The notes under the pieces are model-generated. The model ran no database searches. It saw only the letters and a list, made by a program, of their open reading frames with translations, and was not told the origin of the DNA. A DNA stretch of 64,000 nt from Liolophura sinensis (Eukaryota; Mollusca; Polyplacophora; Chitonida; Chitonidae), in assembly GCF_032854445.1 (NCBI RefSeq), contig NC_088300.1:77245966-77309965 (forward strand), written 5' to 3'. A program made the position numbers and the translations under genes. Shown here piece after piece: positions 1 to 13,275 of this stretch (positions are counted from its first letter, which is position 1; every line of letters begins with the position of its first letter).

Positions 1-72
1 CCAAGAAAAGTTACAAATCTAGTTCTAGTACAGATTTTCAGACCTTTTGTAAGTTCTCAACTAAAACTGCTT

Positions 73-345
73 TGGTGGCCTACTGGTTACAGCGTCTACA
101 TAATAGTTGACTGTTTAAACAGTATGTGCTGCTGTCTCACTTGGCACTCGGCGGTTTCAGTGTAATTTGATTGGGTGGGATGTCATGTCTGACGTCTTCG
201 GCAAGATACTTCAGTCATGTCAGTGACGCCATTTGCTCGTCCTACCACAAGAAGATAACAATATATGTACACACACCTAATGACACCTTGTCGTCGTTTA
301 ACTGAAAAATTGTTAAGAATGATGTTAGACCCCAAGCATGCATAC
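73..345 (+). mobile_element. SINE (CACT-tail family), diverged copy
   Basis: The left end has an A-box-like segment, ggtggcctactggttacagc. The right end reads tgaaaaattgttaagaatga, then tgttagaccccaagcatg, matching the shared 3' region of the copy at 31.7-32.0 kb. The CACT run itself is lost here. Confidence 0.65.
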
Positions 346-822
346 ACGTTGGGATTTCCCGGTATTACAAAATATATTTGAAAACAATTTGTCTTGTTGA
401 GTTGAAACTTCGTACAAAATTATTGCTGTTTTACTTTTTTTACGGTTTTCAGACTAATATTTAAAATGATTCATTGAATTAGAACTTTGTACATGGCTTT
501 ACAATGACAAATTAGGTATGCATCAAGTGTGAGTTTTGTCAATTTTCTGTAAAACTATGGCTGTGTTTGTCATTGGTTTTGACTTTTTTCTGCTGTAGAC
601 ACTAGTTTGGTTCAGTTTATTAAGCCAGTAGGTAGAGTATATTACCTTTGATTTAGACCATGGTTCTTTAACATTTAGAATAAATATTGTACATAAAGGC
701 TAGATATTTTTTATGAAGACTTTTTGATGATCATATGTTATTTATTGTCTTTTTTGGGGGTTGTAGAAGAGTGCCTACTCACATGTAATTTATCTTATTT
801 CCTGTATGTGGTTGATTGGCAG

Positions 823-947
823 GTTGACAGGAGCAGGAAGGACATGTTTAGAGTCTGTCTGTCAGGCTTGATGGACATCCAGTCCATGTTCATTTCATGT
901 CTGCCATCTGACACCATTCACTGGAGTTTCTGCCATGGGAATGGGGG
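823..947 (+). other. Candidate exon, possibly coding
   Basis: The acceptor ggttgattggcag and donor GGGG|GTGAGT bracket 125 nt. One frame is open throughout (41 codons, including FRVCLSGLMDIQSMF and HWSFCHGNG); the others have stops. I recognise no family and find no partner exon. Confidence 0.22.
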
Positions 948-3697
948 GTGAGTGATTCACAATAGCTGTGTTTTCAGATAAAATTTCAAAACACTTCTCT
1001 GCTTAAGTGTTGATGGTTGGCAAGCATTTGTGTGTTGTTTGTGCCTAGAAGATCTCTGACCTAAGAAGTGATATGTAATAGTCTTCAGCAATTTTCACGT
1101 CCAAACGACACTTGAATACTCTGTGGCATGAAATTATGGAATGTTTTCTTGTCAAGTTAGGTTGTGTAGTAATGTGAGCTATGCTTTATTCCTGGTATTA
1201 AAAACTGAACTGAGGGTTAGTCTTACTCACCAGATGTACATGTCCATGTATGTGATTGTTTGTGGTAATTGTCTTTTCTGACTGGTATATGTATTGTAGT
1301 TGGTATGGTGCGTTTGGCCTGTTTGTTATCTGGTACCAAAATATCTACAAGAGCTGCTGAAACAACATGTAATCAAATCTGGTGTAAAGTTTCACCTTAG
1401 CAGCTGGTTAGGTGTTGGTGAATGTCTGACTGCTTGTTACTTGATGACATCCTAACCATTTTACTGGACATAATGATGTTTAGCTGCAGTATATATATAT
1501 GACCTTAAGAAATCCAAGTATTTGGTTTTCATTGGTCCGTCTCTGTAGGGTAAGGTACATATAATATGATACTGCCCTAGCCTATTTCCATAATATCAGA
1601 AGTGGTGAGCTAACTTTGGATTAAAAATGTTTTACTGCACATGATATGTTTAATTAACAAAGATAACTCAGTCATTTTACAATAAAATCGGTTCTTCCCC
1701 AAGGTGTTGAGATGCAAATGAATATATGAAAACAATTTGCATATACTTCAGTATAACAATACACACACATCCGATATTCAGGTATTATCACTATCATACC
1801 ATGTAAATTTAATACGGTAACAATTCTACACTAATAGAATTGTTAGAAATAGTTATACAAGAAGAATATAAAGCAAGAAGAAACACTAGAAGGACAAATG
1901 TGACTGCTGATCCTGCAACAGTTTCAACCTCCCCCCCCCCACACCCCCACCCACACATGTGTTAAAATCCACATGTTCGTTGTCCACTATCATTATGTAT
2001 AATTACCATATTTACAAGGTATACATGATCTCTAGCCAGCATCGTACCTTAACCTCTTGTGCACCAAGGCTAACTGAACTGGCTGTATATGTCTCAGTGT
2101 TGAGGAAGACGTGTTTGTGCTGTCCAGCTTCTGCTATATACACCATCCACTGCCCATTATAATCCTGTCTGCACGATATCTCTAGAACTAATGAACCGAT
2201 CTTTACCAAATTTATCTTGAATGAAACTTCATGACACAGAAATTATCAGAATTTGAGGTTTGCCGTTCCTCTCATTTATCTGTTTCGTAGTATTTTTCAT
2301 GTTGCAGTAGCATGACGTGTATTAACTTTGTCCATGCATTACCTTTTGATTCACCAGGCCAACTTAATCCAATTTGGTTTGAAGGTTGATGACAAGAGCC
2401 TTGTTGACTGGTCAGCTTTTGCCGTATATCTTGTCTGCTCGTTTGTCTGTTTGTAAGCAATTTGCCATTGTTGAAGGCATTAACCTCTTTCTTTTTGTCC
2501 AAATCTCCACAAGTGATGATCAAACTTTGATTGAAGCTGCAATTGAATTAAGCTTTATCACCTTTTGGAGTATATGTCATTTCTCATGTGGAAAACTTGT
2601 ATTTTATTGAAAACCACATTTTCCTATAGTCTAGTTGAAGATTTTAATGATCTTGGCTTTGTAACTGGCCTGAATCTCTTCAACAGAACACCTTTTTGTG
2701 TAACCAGTGTGATTGTATTTATTTACACTAAATTTGTATTTCACGCATTTTTCAGTCATCTTACATCGAGTACACCAGAGAAATGTTCTTGTGGTATGTA
2801 GTTAAAGCTACCATTGACTTTATACTCAGTTGTTAACTGTATTGACTTGTGTGTGTGAGATTATGTGTATCATTGTGCACCATGCATGGAAATGTGTTTG
2901 TTCTCCAGGTGTATACATTGCCTGATTTCTCTGTGATGGCAGTCAGAGAAGCTCCGTTGTGATGTCAAATCAATTTAAGGAGAGAAATCATCTTTTGCTT
3001 TTATGTCAGCTATAAAATTGCATCGTGTGTATCTAATGACATGGAATTTTCTATCTCTGTATCATACTATTCTTAAATAATGAATAACTAACTAAATGTT
3101 ACTGTGCCAACATGCCTGCAGATGTTGGTGATGTACTGAGTTTTAATGATGTAACAGATCTGATATCCCTCCCCCTGCAGAACACAGGAAACATGATGAT
3201 TTCATGCTGAATGAACATTCTAAATATCTTTATTATATTCCATTTAGGCTGAATATCTATAAAAATAATGAATAAGTATAAACTGATGATAATATCTATG
3301 AATATGTAGGGGTGTCATCCGAACTCATTAATGTGAATATTATTTAGAGGATTCTGTTAATGGAAGGGTAAAAGAATTTCCAAGCCTTGTCTTGCCAACA
3401 TATAAATGCTTAGAAATTAAGGAGCTTTAGTGAAATAAACTCTACAAATGTAGATATACACACAGACACTGCTCACAAAATCCATTGTAGGCATTATTTA
3501 TTGCCCTTCCGTAAAAAAAACCTGGGCTATTTTAATAATAAGCAGGTGTCTATTCTAGACGCCTTGAAACTGGAATATAAGAACTGTACAGCCTTGGGGG
3601 ATTGTAATATTGACTTAGTTAAAATTGCAGACAACCAAACACCATCTAAATGCTTAGCTTAAATATTCAGTTTGTATTGTATTTTTCCCAGCATAAG
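948..3697. other. Non-coding stretch
   Basis: AT-rich unique sequence with a C-run at about 1930-1953. A segment at 2170-2225 (gatatctctagaactaatga) reads like an old dispersed repeat. No exon is supported. Confidence 0.6.
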
Positions 3698-3875
3698 GGC
3701 ATCAATTGCTCTGATGGTTAAAGCATTGCTCGCTGCAGCCACAAGGGTCTTGACCAACGAGATTGCCTGTTAGATTCCAGCTCTTGCTGGTTTAGCTCCA
3801 TAGTTAAGTGAGGAGGTTTATTCAGAACTTAGCAAAGGCCCTTGGTTTACTCTGGACACTCATCTGTATCTGCAG
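3698..3875 (+). mobile_element. Possible tRNA-derived SINE, third type
   Basis: The left end 'tgctctgatggttaaagc' resembles a tRNA A box and 'agattccagctcttgctgg' resembles a decayed B box with the common SINE continuation. The rest (ggcccttggtttactctgga) is not matched elsewhere in the window. It would not fold as a functional tRNA. Confidence 0.35.
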
Positions 3876-4801
3876 CTGAGGCCCTCCAGACATGCTGGTC
3901 TTTTGTTGGTGTGTTTGCAGGTTTCCACAAATCTGTTACGTGTGTAGCATGTTGGAATGTGTCTTCGTTGTCCTTTGTGCAAGATTGATAGGCGCAAAAA
4001 TGTTTTACTGCCATTACAGCCAACATGTCACCCTTATGATCTGGTTCTATAACTACTCTCAGATACTAAAGCAAAGTGAAATTGCTGTTTTCAGAAATAA
4101 AGAGAGAGCAGTAAGTTTTCCTTCAGTAACTTTGAAACTTTCATCATTTCAAACGGAGGAAAATGAAGAAGGTTGAAAAGTGGAAATCTTGCCACCCCTC
4201 CCTAAAGATCCCGGTATCATGTTGCCTAAACACAACTTGTTACACCAGTGTTCCTGCTGCTTATTTGGCAATTGATTATTTGCTTAGTTTATAGGAGTTA
4301 GCTGAACTGTGCATTGAGCCTGTGATCAGCTGTTTGATCTCCATCTGTGTGTTTGTGAAGAGCCTTGAAGGGCAGAGCTAAGTGCATTCCTTGAGGGCAG
4401 AACATCTCTGTTTTATACAGCAACCAGATCCACTGCCAGTTGTCACACTCCATGACACTGATTGGTTGCAAACTCCAAGGAAGGGAAATATCCAGTGGTC
4501 AGATGGTTACATAGGATCAGGCTTTTTACTGGCGTGTTTTTCCTGTAGATTTAGCCCGTTTGTAGAAGCTGGATTGGAGATACCTTTACGTCTGCACTCT
4601 TCTTTTCACAGAAGTTCTGTCATACGAGTGCAAACGCTCTGTGTTTACGCAGGATTAGAGGCATGTTCTAAACTGGCACAGGCGTGTGTCAGGAAAGCTG
4701 TGTAAATCTGACAATAGCAGTTCAGCAGAACTTCAACAGCCACTTAACAAATGTTTTGCGAGTGGCAGTAATCGAAACTGCGTTATTTTTTCTGTCCACA
4801 G

Positions 4802-4999
4802 ATTTGCCCATTGCAGCTGGGGCCAAGAGTGGGTCTGTATATGGGTTTCCATTTCCCAAAGGGCAAGCAGGAATTGGAAAACATTTGCCTTAGTCCTGTT
4901 GAAGCCTTCGGGGGAAATCCACCCACTGAAAACCTTTGTTAGGATCCCAGCCTGTGACAGTGAGCTCTGATTAACTTACAGAGCTGATCAATTTCAAAG
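4802..4999 (+). ncRNA. Candidate non-coding or 5' UTR exon
   Basis: A strong acceptor (gcgttattttttctgtccacag) and a consensus donor (AAAG|GTGAGT at 4999/5000) bracket 198 nt that is less AT-rich than its surroundings. The two longest frames stop before the donor (TAG near 4937 and TGA near 4968), so it cannot be an internal coding exon read through in those frames. It could be a UTR exon, part of a long non-coding RNA, or a chance pairing of splice-like sequences. Confidence 0.28.
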
Positions 5000-5660
5000 G
5001 TGAGTTTTCCATGAACTTAATTTTCTCGGTTGTTACATAACTGATCTACATGTATGTTGCTTTTGCTGTATAGCTTTTGAAATGTAAAGATGAAACAAAA
5101 TCAAGGGACAGATGTTGAGATACCCTTATATATGCCTCATTCTGATGATAGACACAGGTGTGATTGTTGCATTGCAGGATGTCTCTGGGATCACCTGTTA
5201 TTGGTGTGACTATGAAATGAGTGTATGAAAGAAGGAATATCAAGACTTCCTTTGCTTGAGATTTAAGTTGAAGGTTATTCTGTTCCTTTAGTGTTCTTGT
5301 TCGTGGAAGGACATCTAGGAGTTTTAACACGCGCTTACATTTGTTTTGGCTCAAGCCAGTATACAGCAGCGTTTTTATCTTTCAGTGTGTCAGTGTTTTC
5401 TGGCAGTTTTCCAACTTTTCTCAAACTTTCGTGTCCAAATATGTCTTTATAGCACAATCTCCTTGAAACAACAAACTCTGAGTTTCCTCTTCCTAAATAT
5501 CTAATTGAGTCTTTCACATTTTGTCCTTTTGAACGGAAGACTCACTCAGAAAAGTATGACCAACAACCTACTGAATCCTTAGCATCTGCTTTTCTGATCA
5601 TGACATGACAAGGTTATATGGATAACATCGTCCTATTTATTCTCCAGCGACACTTTAGTG

Positions 5661-5866
5661 TATTTATTTATTTATTTATTTGGTTTGTGTTTTACACCAT
5701 ACCCAATGATATTTCACTTACACGGCAGGAGCCAGCATCATGGTGAGGGGAAAGTAAGCAGAGCTCAGGGGTAACCCACAACCATCTGCAGGTTGCAACT
5801 TGTTGACACACCTTCCCACATTCAACCGGAGAGAAAGCCAGCATAAGCTGGATTTGAACTCACAGA
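5661..5866 (-). mobile_element. SINE (AAAT-tailed family), long minus-strand copy
   Basis: On the plus strand it starts with (ATTT)n, then gtgttttacaccatac, gccagcatcatggtg, acccacaaccatctgcaggt, cttcccaca and ggatttgaactcacag, which is the reverse complement of the B-box-like head. It is more diverged than the intron-1 copies. No clear target-site duplication was seen. Confidence 0.75.
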
Positions 5867-8844
5867 AGGCCTTCACAAAGAAAACAATAAATAGGAAACA
5901 TGTCAAATAATACCTCAGTCAGGGTGCACACAGTCCTTGAAACACCTTGAAAAATACAGTTTCATTTTCAAATACTCGAAAGTCCTTAAAAAAGACAAAT
6001 ACTCCTGGAAACTCCTTGAAAATTTTAGATTGTCCCAAAGTTAAATATTGTCTGCTGACTGCTGAGTCTGTATATCAGGAGTTTGCTGAGAATCAGGGCT
6101 TCCACTGGCACTCGCCGTTGTGACAAATTTAGAACAATTTTTTGAAATGGCAATAAAATTTGAAAAAATGCGAATGTTTTTGGAACAAATTTATTTACTT
6201 AAGAAAAAATACAATCTTATACAAATTCTACCATGAGAGTTTTCTGGGTTTTTTAGCAGATTTTCGCAGTTTTTCTATTGAAAATAATCCATTTACTTTC
6301 ATTTCAAACGGCCTCATCTCAGCGAAACAACAACAACACAGTTGTATGGCGATTGCTTGACAGAAATCTACAAAGGGGGTTCAGCATTGTTGCAAGTTGA
6401 CTTACATTAAATAACGCTTGAATTCATTTTTGTGAAATAACGAATGAGAATCATGGCATTTTGTAAATTTCGCCAATTGTAAAAAAAAAAATTATCAAAG
6501 GAAATAAGTCAAGGTAGAATTACACTTGTAAATGAAGTTACCTCCCATGAAAAATTTAACTGTTCCACTTAATAAACTATTTTTTCTAATCAGAAGTAAA
6601 TTAAATTTTTCAGAATATGTGCCATTACGTGGTCTGTTTTTCTCCTGTCAGACTGTGTTACTCCAATGTACTGATCATAATCTTGCATTTAAATAAATTG
6701 AATTTACAAATTAATTTCGTAACAAATTTTTCTGATAAAGTGAAGTTACAATTTACTAGGATCCTACAGATAGGGTGAAAAAAGGATTGATCTTTTTGTT
6801 TTTTCAACAAACAAAAACATGCTGCCAAGCATTGGTCCATTAGTTTGAGGGCAATTGTTCTAAATGTAACATTTGATAAACTCCAGATATAGCTGAAAGA
6901 GACCAAACTGATTCTAGCAGCTACACCAAGGCAGATAAAAATGAATTACAGAAGTAGACCTACAAGCGTCATGGCCTCTAAGGAAGTATGGCTTAAGAAA
7001 AATAGTATTTACTACAAAATCTGATGAGTGGCCAAAATGACTTGCTAAAAGAAGTACTGACCCAGAGGAAACCCTGCATAATGATATATGATGTTCATTT
7101 TTTTTACTGAGCCAAGGCCGGGTCATAGAATGTGTCGCATTACAGAGGTCAAGGGCAGATATTTCTTGCAAAAGTAAGCATATTATTCAATATACATGCA
7201 TGCAAATTAAAGCACCTATAATTCAGACTTAAAATATAGTCTATAATTTGCACCATGGTGTGTTTAAACTAACCTTGAAAATGACAAAAAACTTCTTGAA
7301 AATGCCTTGAATTTCATTTTCATATACCTGTATGAACCCTGTCAATACATATAAAACAAGATAGAGCTTTATGTAGTTCGAAAGCTGAACTTACATTCAT
7401 ACATACAAAAAGCAACGACAACAAAACAACCAATAGTGCTGTCCCTGCAACTGTCCCAACTGGCAGCAAAAGTAGGATAGTGGGAGATGGCCTATTACCC
7501 CTTACTGCCCCACCACTTCCCCCATGTTATATCCTTCCAACTTCTAAGTACCACTAAAACAAGCCGTCTGATTTTTGTTTTATGCCATACATTACATTAT
7601 CCTGTGTGGATGAAGGTTGTCAAGTATACAGAACAGACCAGGTAGTAGTACACGTCTTGTGGAACTAACTTAAGTGCTAAGACATAACTGCTCTGACCTG
7701 ATTGATGTGTAAAGAGTCGGTTGAAGCTGCCAGGAGCATTTTGAACTCTGAAGACAGGCTGTATAAACCATGTTAACTTACACCATCTTAAATATGTACG
7801 GTTGACACCTGTGATATCTGAATGAGTGTTACCAGAAAAGTCAAGGACATGTTTTAACAAAGTTACTTATTAAATAGAGTAAGCAAGAAACTCTGTGACA
7901 GTTCCAATCCATCGTCTAGGGAGTGTTGTTTAAGTGGAGGGACCACGGATGTGAGCTTATTGTCTGTCCTCTGTCACACACTGTATGATTAGTGTCAAAG
8001 GCTCGCGTGACATGGCGCAGTTAAGAGGGGAACCGATGGACAGCGTGATCTGTGACAGTGAGATTTACGACAGACTTACACCTGTGCACAGCCAGGTGTC
8101 AGGTGTAACGGTGATTACACCAACAGGTGCTGGCTGACCAAATTGATACACACATAGAAAACCTGATCAAGTCATCTACCTTTACTTGTACATAAATTAG
8201 CCCCTATTTCGTCCCTACCCTAGCTGCCTTCCCCCACCCTTCATACCTTCAGAGGTAGCCTCATATCACATGTACAAACTCTTCCCCCTTTCCCTGTCAT
8301 GGCTGTTCCTCTCCTTTTCCTCTGCTTCCTGTAGAGACGGTACGCCATCACCTGCCGATGTACCTCATACAGCCTGCTGGTCCAGCCCTCACTACCTGTG
8401 GAGAGAGAGCCTCATATTACATGTTCAAATGTGAATTAATTGCAAACCACTACATTGCTGGCTTTGACAGGTTTATAGGTTAACCTTTTTACCATGACGT
8501 GTTAATGTGGCCACTCTTATTACATTAGCCACTCCATTAAATGAGCCCTGTGTGGTAGTGTGATTGAGTAATAGTAGGCATTCACCATTCTGAGAGAATA
8601 CATGTAATGGTGACCGCACGTACAAATGCACATGTGATGGTCATTTTGTTTGAATTGTGGCTTTAACTTGTTCTTAGTATATTCTTCTGAAGGATAATTT
8701 TTTTTGTACGGAATTTTGGAACTATTGTCCTCTTGAAGGTGGGTTTTTTTTGTATTCATGAAATTATAGTTACAGTGTCCAGCAGCTATAATAGTGTATC
8801 GGGGTTTAATGTCATGTTATTAGCTATGTGTACACTGTAAGTTG

Positions 8845-8878
8845 AGGCTTCACATCCATATGTCAAGATGTGAAGCCT
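8845..8878. repeat. Perfect 12-bp inverted repeat (hairpin)
   Basis: The arms AGGCTTCACATC (8845-8856) and GATGTGAAGCCT (8867-8878) are exact reverse complements around a 10-nt loop. No gene borders it. Confidence 0.85.
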
Positions 8879-9899
8879 GCCTAAAGCTGCTTAGACATTT
8901 ACAAACCTGGGGCCACTTTCTGTTCACAAAACTTTTTACATGAAATTTCTGGAAATTTTTTTCACAAAAGACATTGGCTAGATTATACCTGTAGTATGTG
9001 TTATGAAGCATAGTTATTTATGAGGAAAGCAGTGAAGAACAGAATTTTTGGACAGTGGCATTTGACTAATGAGAGATGTGTTAAAAGGCGAGATTTTTTT
9101 TTCTAATTTTCATTTTTGGGGTATTTTTTACACCTGTTCATTGTCACTCTATTTTATGCATATTTTCGGTCAATGGTTATAATTTTTCAGAAATTACATC
9201 ATTGTTGATCTTGCCCAGAGCACGGCAAACACCCTGAAGTGCCCTGAGCTTAGAGACCGGTGGCTGCTGTAGTGACAAACCTGAGCATATTTAACTGATC
9301 AGTCGGCACCATTTTGATTTTCTTAGTTCAAGCAAACAACCCATTCATTCATACATATTTCCCTAAATTCAGTTAGTTGTGCTAATTTTAGTTTTTCCAA
9401 AAGATGGGGATGGTTTCAGGCATCAGCTATTCTGATTTCCAGTTGATGTGATATTTCACAAGAATGAGCAAGGAAAGCAAATTAAGCGATCCAACTTTTC
9501 CACAATTGTCGAATAGGACTGCTCTCAGCTGTCACTGTCTCTATTAAAGGATGGTAGACTCTTGGCTCGAACTGAAAGGGTTGTATGCTGTATGACATCT
9601 CTTCCATAGCTTGTGTATTTATGTGTCCAGATTTCTGTTCAGTTTAATACACTGCTGCACATGGTTTGATGTCGGCTGGCTGTAGTGCTCAGACACTGCA
9701 TGGCCTTGCTGGGCGGCTTAGTAACCTCAATGCCCCACCCAAACCCACACCCCCTACTCTACATCCCCTACCCTAGCCCTCACCCTATTTGGTCTGTTCT
9801 CCCTTACAGAATTATTTTTAACAGTGATCATTGTTGAAGCCACCAGAGCAAGCTACTTAATTTCTGGACTGACCACTGGGACCTAGAGAAAACTCACCT

Positions 9900-10012
9900 T
9901 TGAAGCCATTTTTACCTGTCAGAATGAAGCTTGAAAATTTTTGGTACTGTTTAGTCTTATTCCACATTCTAAACTGCATGTTAAGAAATTAAACAAAAGA
10001 ATTTTGTGACCT
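9900..10012 (+). repeat. Dispersed repeat, copy 1
   Basis: The sequence catttttacc...agaatgaag...aaatttttggtac...cttattccacattctaaactgca..ttaagaaattaaac resembles the segment at 38140-38275 over about 110 bp. It is an unnamed interspersed repeat with no coding potential. Confidence 0.6.
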
Positions 10013-10487
10013 GATGTCGGCTACATTTCTTGTGAAAGTAAGCCATACCATATTGAGTTTTGTTCAAATTTACAGGTTATTGTTGAGACATGGTGTGAAT
10101 TGGTGAAGATGAACAGTTTACAGTGAATAGAGTTTGGTGAACGTGGGATGAAAGACTGTAGTTGACAGGGCAGAATGTGGCATTGTTCACCAGTTATTGA
10201 GCTGTCTGTGTGGGGAAAAGATTTGTCCTGTTGGCAGCGAGCAATATAATGTAATTATTTGTCAGACAATTCTGTATAAACAAGTGAGCATGACAGGGAC
10301 AAACACGGTTTAACAACCGACCTCAAGCCTTGCTTTTTAACCTCTCCACTAAACGCCCAAACATCACGGGCATGTAGCCCACTGATACCTGGCCGCTGAT
10401 AGGTTTTCAGTCACTGTGGGTATCACTCGCCCCACAGACGACTGGCTGTTGTTTTGCGACAACGAACGCTCCCGTATGTCTTTTCAG

Positions 10488-10541
10488 GTGAGAGAGTGTC
10501 CAGATTGAGTTTCTCCCTAGAGACTGTTCTTCAGATAACAG
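10488..10541 (+). other. Candidate short non-coding exon
   Basis: The acceptor cccgtatgtcttttcag and donor AACAG|GTGAGC bracket 54 nt. A stop falls early in the leading frame. This is a weak candidate based on splice-like borders alone. Confidence 0.15.
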
Positions 10542-12452
10542 GTGAGCATCTATAGCTTACCTGTGTTGTTCCAGGCTCCAGTCTCAGAGGTAGGAATGTG
10601 GAACACTTACCTGTCATATTGATCGTTTGTGATCAGTTTACTCCAAGACTATATCAGGTACATACATTCCTACAAACAGTCATCTGTATGTTTTACTGTT
10701 CATCAAACGTGTGTAAACAAGAAAGGTTAAATTAAAAATCCTTGTTCTGCAAAATTATCTTTGCCATTTTTTAATAGACAGTTCACATGAATTAAGAGTA
10801 TATATGCATGCTGATTTCTGTGGAACTTTGGCTAATATAATAATTGCCAAATTGATAAAAATGGATATAACATTATTGATAAATAACTAAACATTGATAG
10901 AGTTTGGCAAAAATGGTAGTTGAATAAACTATTGCCAGAAGGTTTTACCTTTGTGCCTGTTTTGCCTTTCATATTTGCATGTATGTGTAGCCTGGCATTT
11001 GTCCTGACTGTTTTGAGGAATTTTAAACTGTAGCTTAGGCTGCTGAAGAATGCAGTGTTTCTGAAAAAAGAAAATAAATACCTTAAGTGGAGTCAAAACC
11101 CCAATAAATCAAGAAATCATTTTGGCTGGAGAAAGTAAGATGAATTGTTAAGTGGAATGCCTGACCTGAGTGATGGCCATGACTGCTGCTGTGCAGGGAA
11201 GATAACATATAACTACTGTCCTCAGTCACCGCCTAGCCACACAGATGATGTCAATTTGTACCGGGCTGTCCCAGTCATACCAGCAATTGCCTTCCTAATT
11301 CCTCGGTTTATTTAAGGGTATAAATCCCTGTAAAGGCTCAGTAATGACTAACTCTTGAAAGTAATATCACCACCGCTCCCTCCATCTATCACTTGCCCAG
11401 TGATTAACTGCAGCATTGCTGATTTCTCACTCCACTTTTTTTTTCCCACAGAAAGCGACAGGAGAGCAGTTTAATAGTACAGCTTGTGGTTTCTGCTTTC
11501 TACAGACTAACATTAGTGACTCATTTTCTAACATGTATCAAATTTTAGGCATATTTCTGCCAGTTTATTTCTTGTGGGTGTGTGGCTTGTCAGGGCACTT
11601 GTGGGTTTTGTGTTAGTTTTGTTAAGGAAATGTCTTTTAACAAATTACATGGAATTGCACTTAAAAGCTACTTCATATAACATGTGCTACAAGTTATATG
11701 ATCTGCTTCAGTTATTTAGCACTTGTTTGCAATGTGAAAGGTAAGTATGTGCAGGTAGTTTTGTCGTTTGGCATGGGACACATGATGTATTTATTGCAAT
11801 TATAGGGCTTTCTCTTTTTAAACTACAGGGTCAGCTATTATGAAACATTATGTAGTGATTTTCTTCTTCTTTTGCCGGTGATGTGTTTATACACTGACAG
11901 TGTTGAAGTTCTTGTCATCTTACTGGGCAACAGATGAAAAGATCTGTTTAAAGTTTGCAAAAATCATCGTCCAGACTAACCCATAAAAGTTGTGTTTTAA
12001 GCAATAACAGTATTCAGGCATATAAAAGAGCTATGGCCAGTGAAATAATTGTTAAACATGAAGAAAAGAAAATTGCCCAACCAGTCAGTTTTATCTCTGC
12101 AACAATTTGTAGTGGGTGGAGGGGATTAAGCTGCATGTACCCTCCCTGTGTCCACACTTGTGTCAGTGTTTACTGTGAACTTTTCGTTTTAAAGTTCTTT
12201 CATGCCAGAATATTAAACTTTGTTTACACAACAAACAAAGAGAAGAATGTTGTAAATTCAGCAGATTTGACATGTATTACCTTAAGACATTTAATGGCAT
12301 TTTACTCTGATTTACAGGTGGAACTAACATTTATGGTCTGCCTTCTATCAGCCAAGCCTCTTTCTTCTTTTAAACAATTCAGATTCCACAGAAAAAAGTT
12401 TCTGCTAACCCCACAAGTTAAATTGCCGACCAGCTGCGTTTCAGGGAAATGT

Positions 12453-13275
12453 ATTCCTGCCAGCCTGTCAGGTTGTTGCTCAAACTTATCTCTCTGCCAA
12501 CCAGTCAGGTTATAACCCAAACTTCTCTCTGCCATCCAGTCAGGTTGCGCAAACACCTCTGCCAGCCAGTAAAGTTCTAGAAAACCTCTCTGCTGACCAG
12601 TCAGGTTGACCCCAAAGCATCTTTCTCTTTCTCTCTGCCAACCAGTAATATTCCATAAAAAACCTTTTTGCCAACAGTCAGATTGACGCCATACGTCTTA
12701 TAACAAGTTGGGTGGATCACCAAACCTCTTTGCCATCCAGTCAGTTTGACACCATTCCTCTGATGATGAGTCAGGTTGATCACCAAACCTCTTTGCCAAC
12801 CAGTCAGTTTGACGCCATACCTCTTATAACAAGTCGAGTTGATCACCAAACCTCTTTGCCAACCAGTCAGTTTGACGCCAAACCTCTTTGCCAACCAGTC
12901 AGATTGACACCATACCTCTTATAACAAGTCGGGTTGATCACCAAACCTCTTTGCCAACCAGTCAGTTTGACGCCAAACCTCTTTGCCAACCTGCCAGATT
13001 GACACCATACCTCTTATAACAAGTCGGGTTGATCACCAAACCTCTTTGCCAACCAGTCAGATTGACACCATACCTCTTATAACAAGTCGGGTTGATCACC
13101 AAACCTCTTTGCCAACCTGCCAGATTGACCTCCAAAATTCTCAGCCAACTAGTCTGGTTGATCTACATATTTTACCTTAGAACCAATGATTTCTGCGGTT
13201 CTGTCAACCAGTCAGTTGACACCTTACCCTTTTGCCTATTCAGTTGTGTTTCACCAAAACCTCTCTTTGCCTCCA
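12453..13275. repeat. Minisatellite built from two related monomers (32 and 31 bp)
   Basis: Monomer A (aacctctttgccaaccagtc then agtttgacgcca, 32 bp) and monomer B (tacctcttataacaagtcgg then gttgatcacca, 31 bp) are diverged copies of one ancestor. A-monomer starts lie at 12723, 12786, 12849, 12881, 12944, 12976, 13039 and 13102, giving spacings 63, 63, 32, 63, 32, 63, 63, so AB dimers alternate with single A units. Flanking copies at 12453-12700 and after 13130 are increasingly degenerate. Confidence 0.92.

Larger units (their letters stand above)
5000..12452. other. Non-coding stretch
   Basis: Apart from the SINE at 5661, the hairpin at 8845, the dispersed repeat at 9900 and a weak exon candidate at 10488, no gene is visible. 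The longest open frame (11955-12515) runs into the degenerate edge of the minisatellite and has no protein-like pattern. Confidence 0.6.

Noticed and set aside
73-120. Possible tRNA gene from the A-box-like sequence
   Set aside because: No cloverleaf or matching B box at the right distance; it is the head of a SINE.
11711-11740. Possible micro-exon ending in a GTAAGT donor
   Set aside because: Only 30 nt in AT-rich DNA with a weak acceptor and no partner.
11955-12515. Longest open frame in the window (186 codons, plus strand)
   Set aside because: No motif, AT-driven composition, and its end lies in degenerate minisatellite sequence. It is probably open by chance.
12601-13180. Open frames on both strands with repeated DHQTSLPTSQ-like or KLTGWQRG-like peptides
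   Set aside because: The 63-bp period is a multiple of three, so frames stay open on both strands; 32-bp units break any single protein reading.
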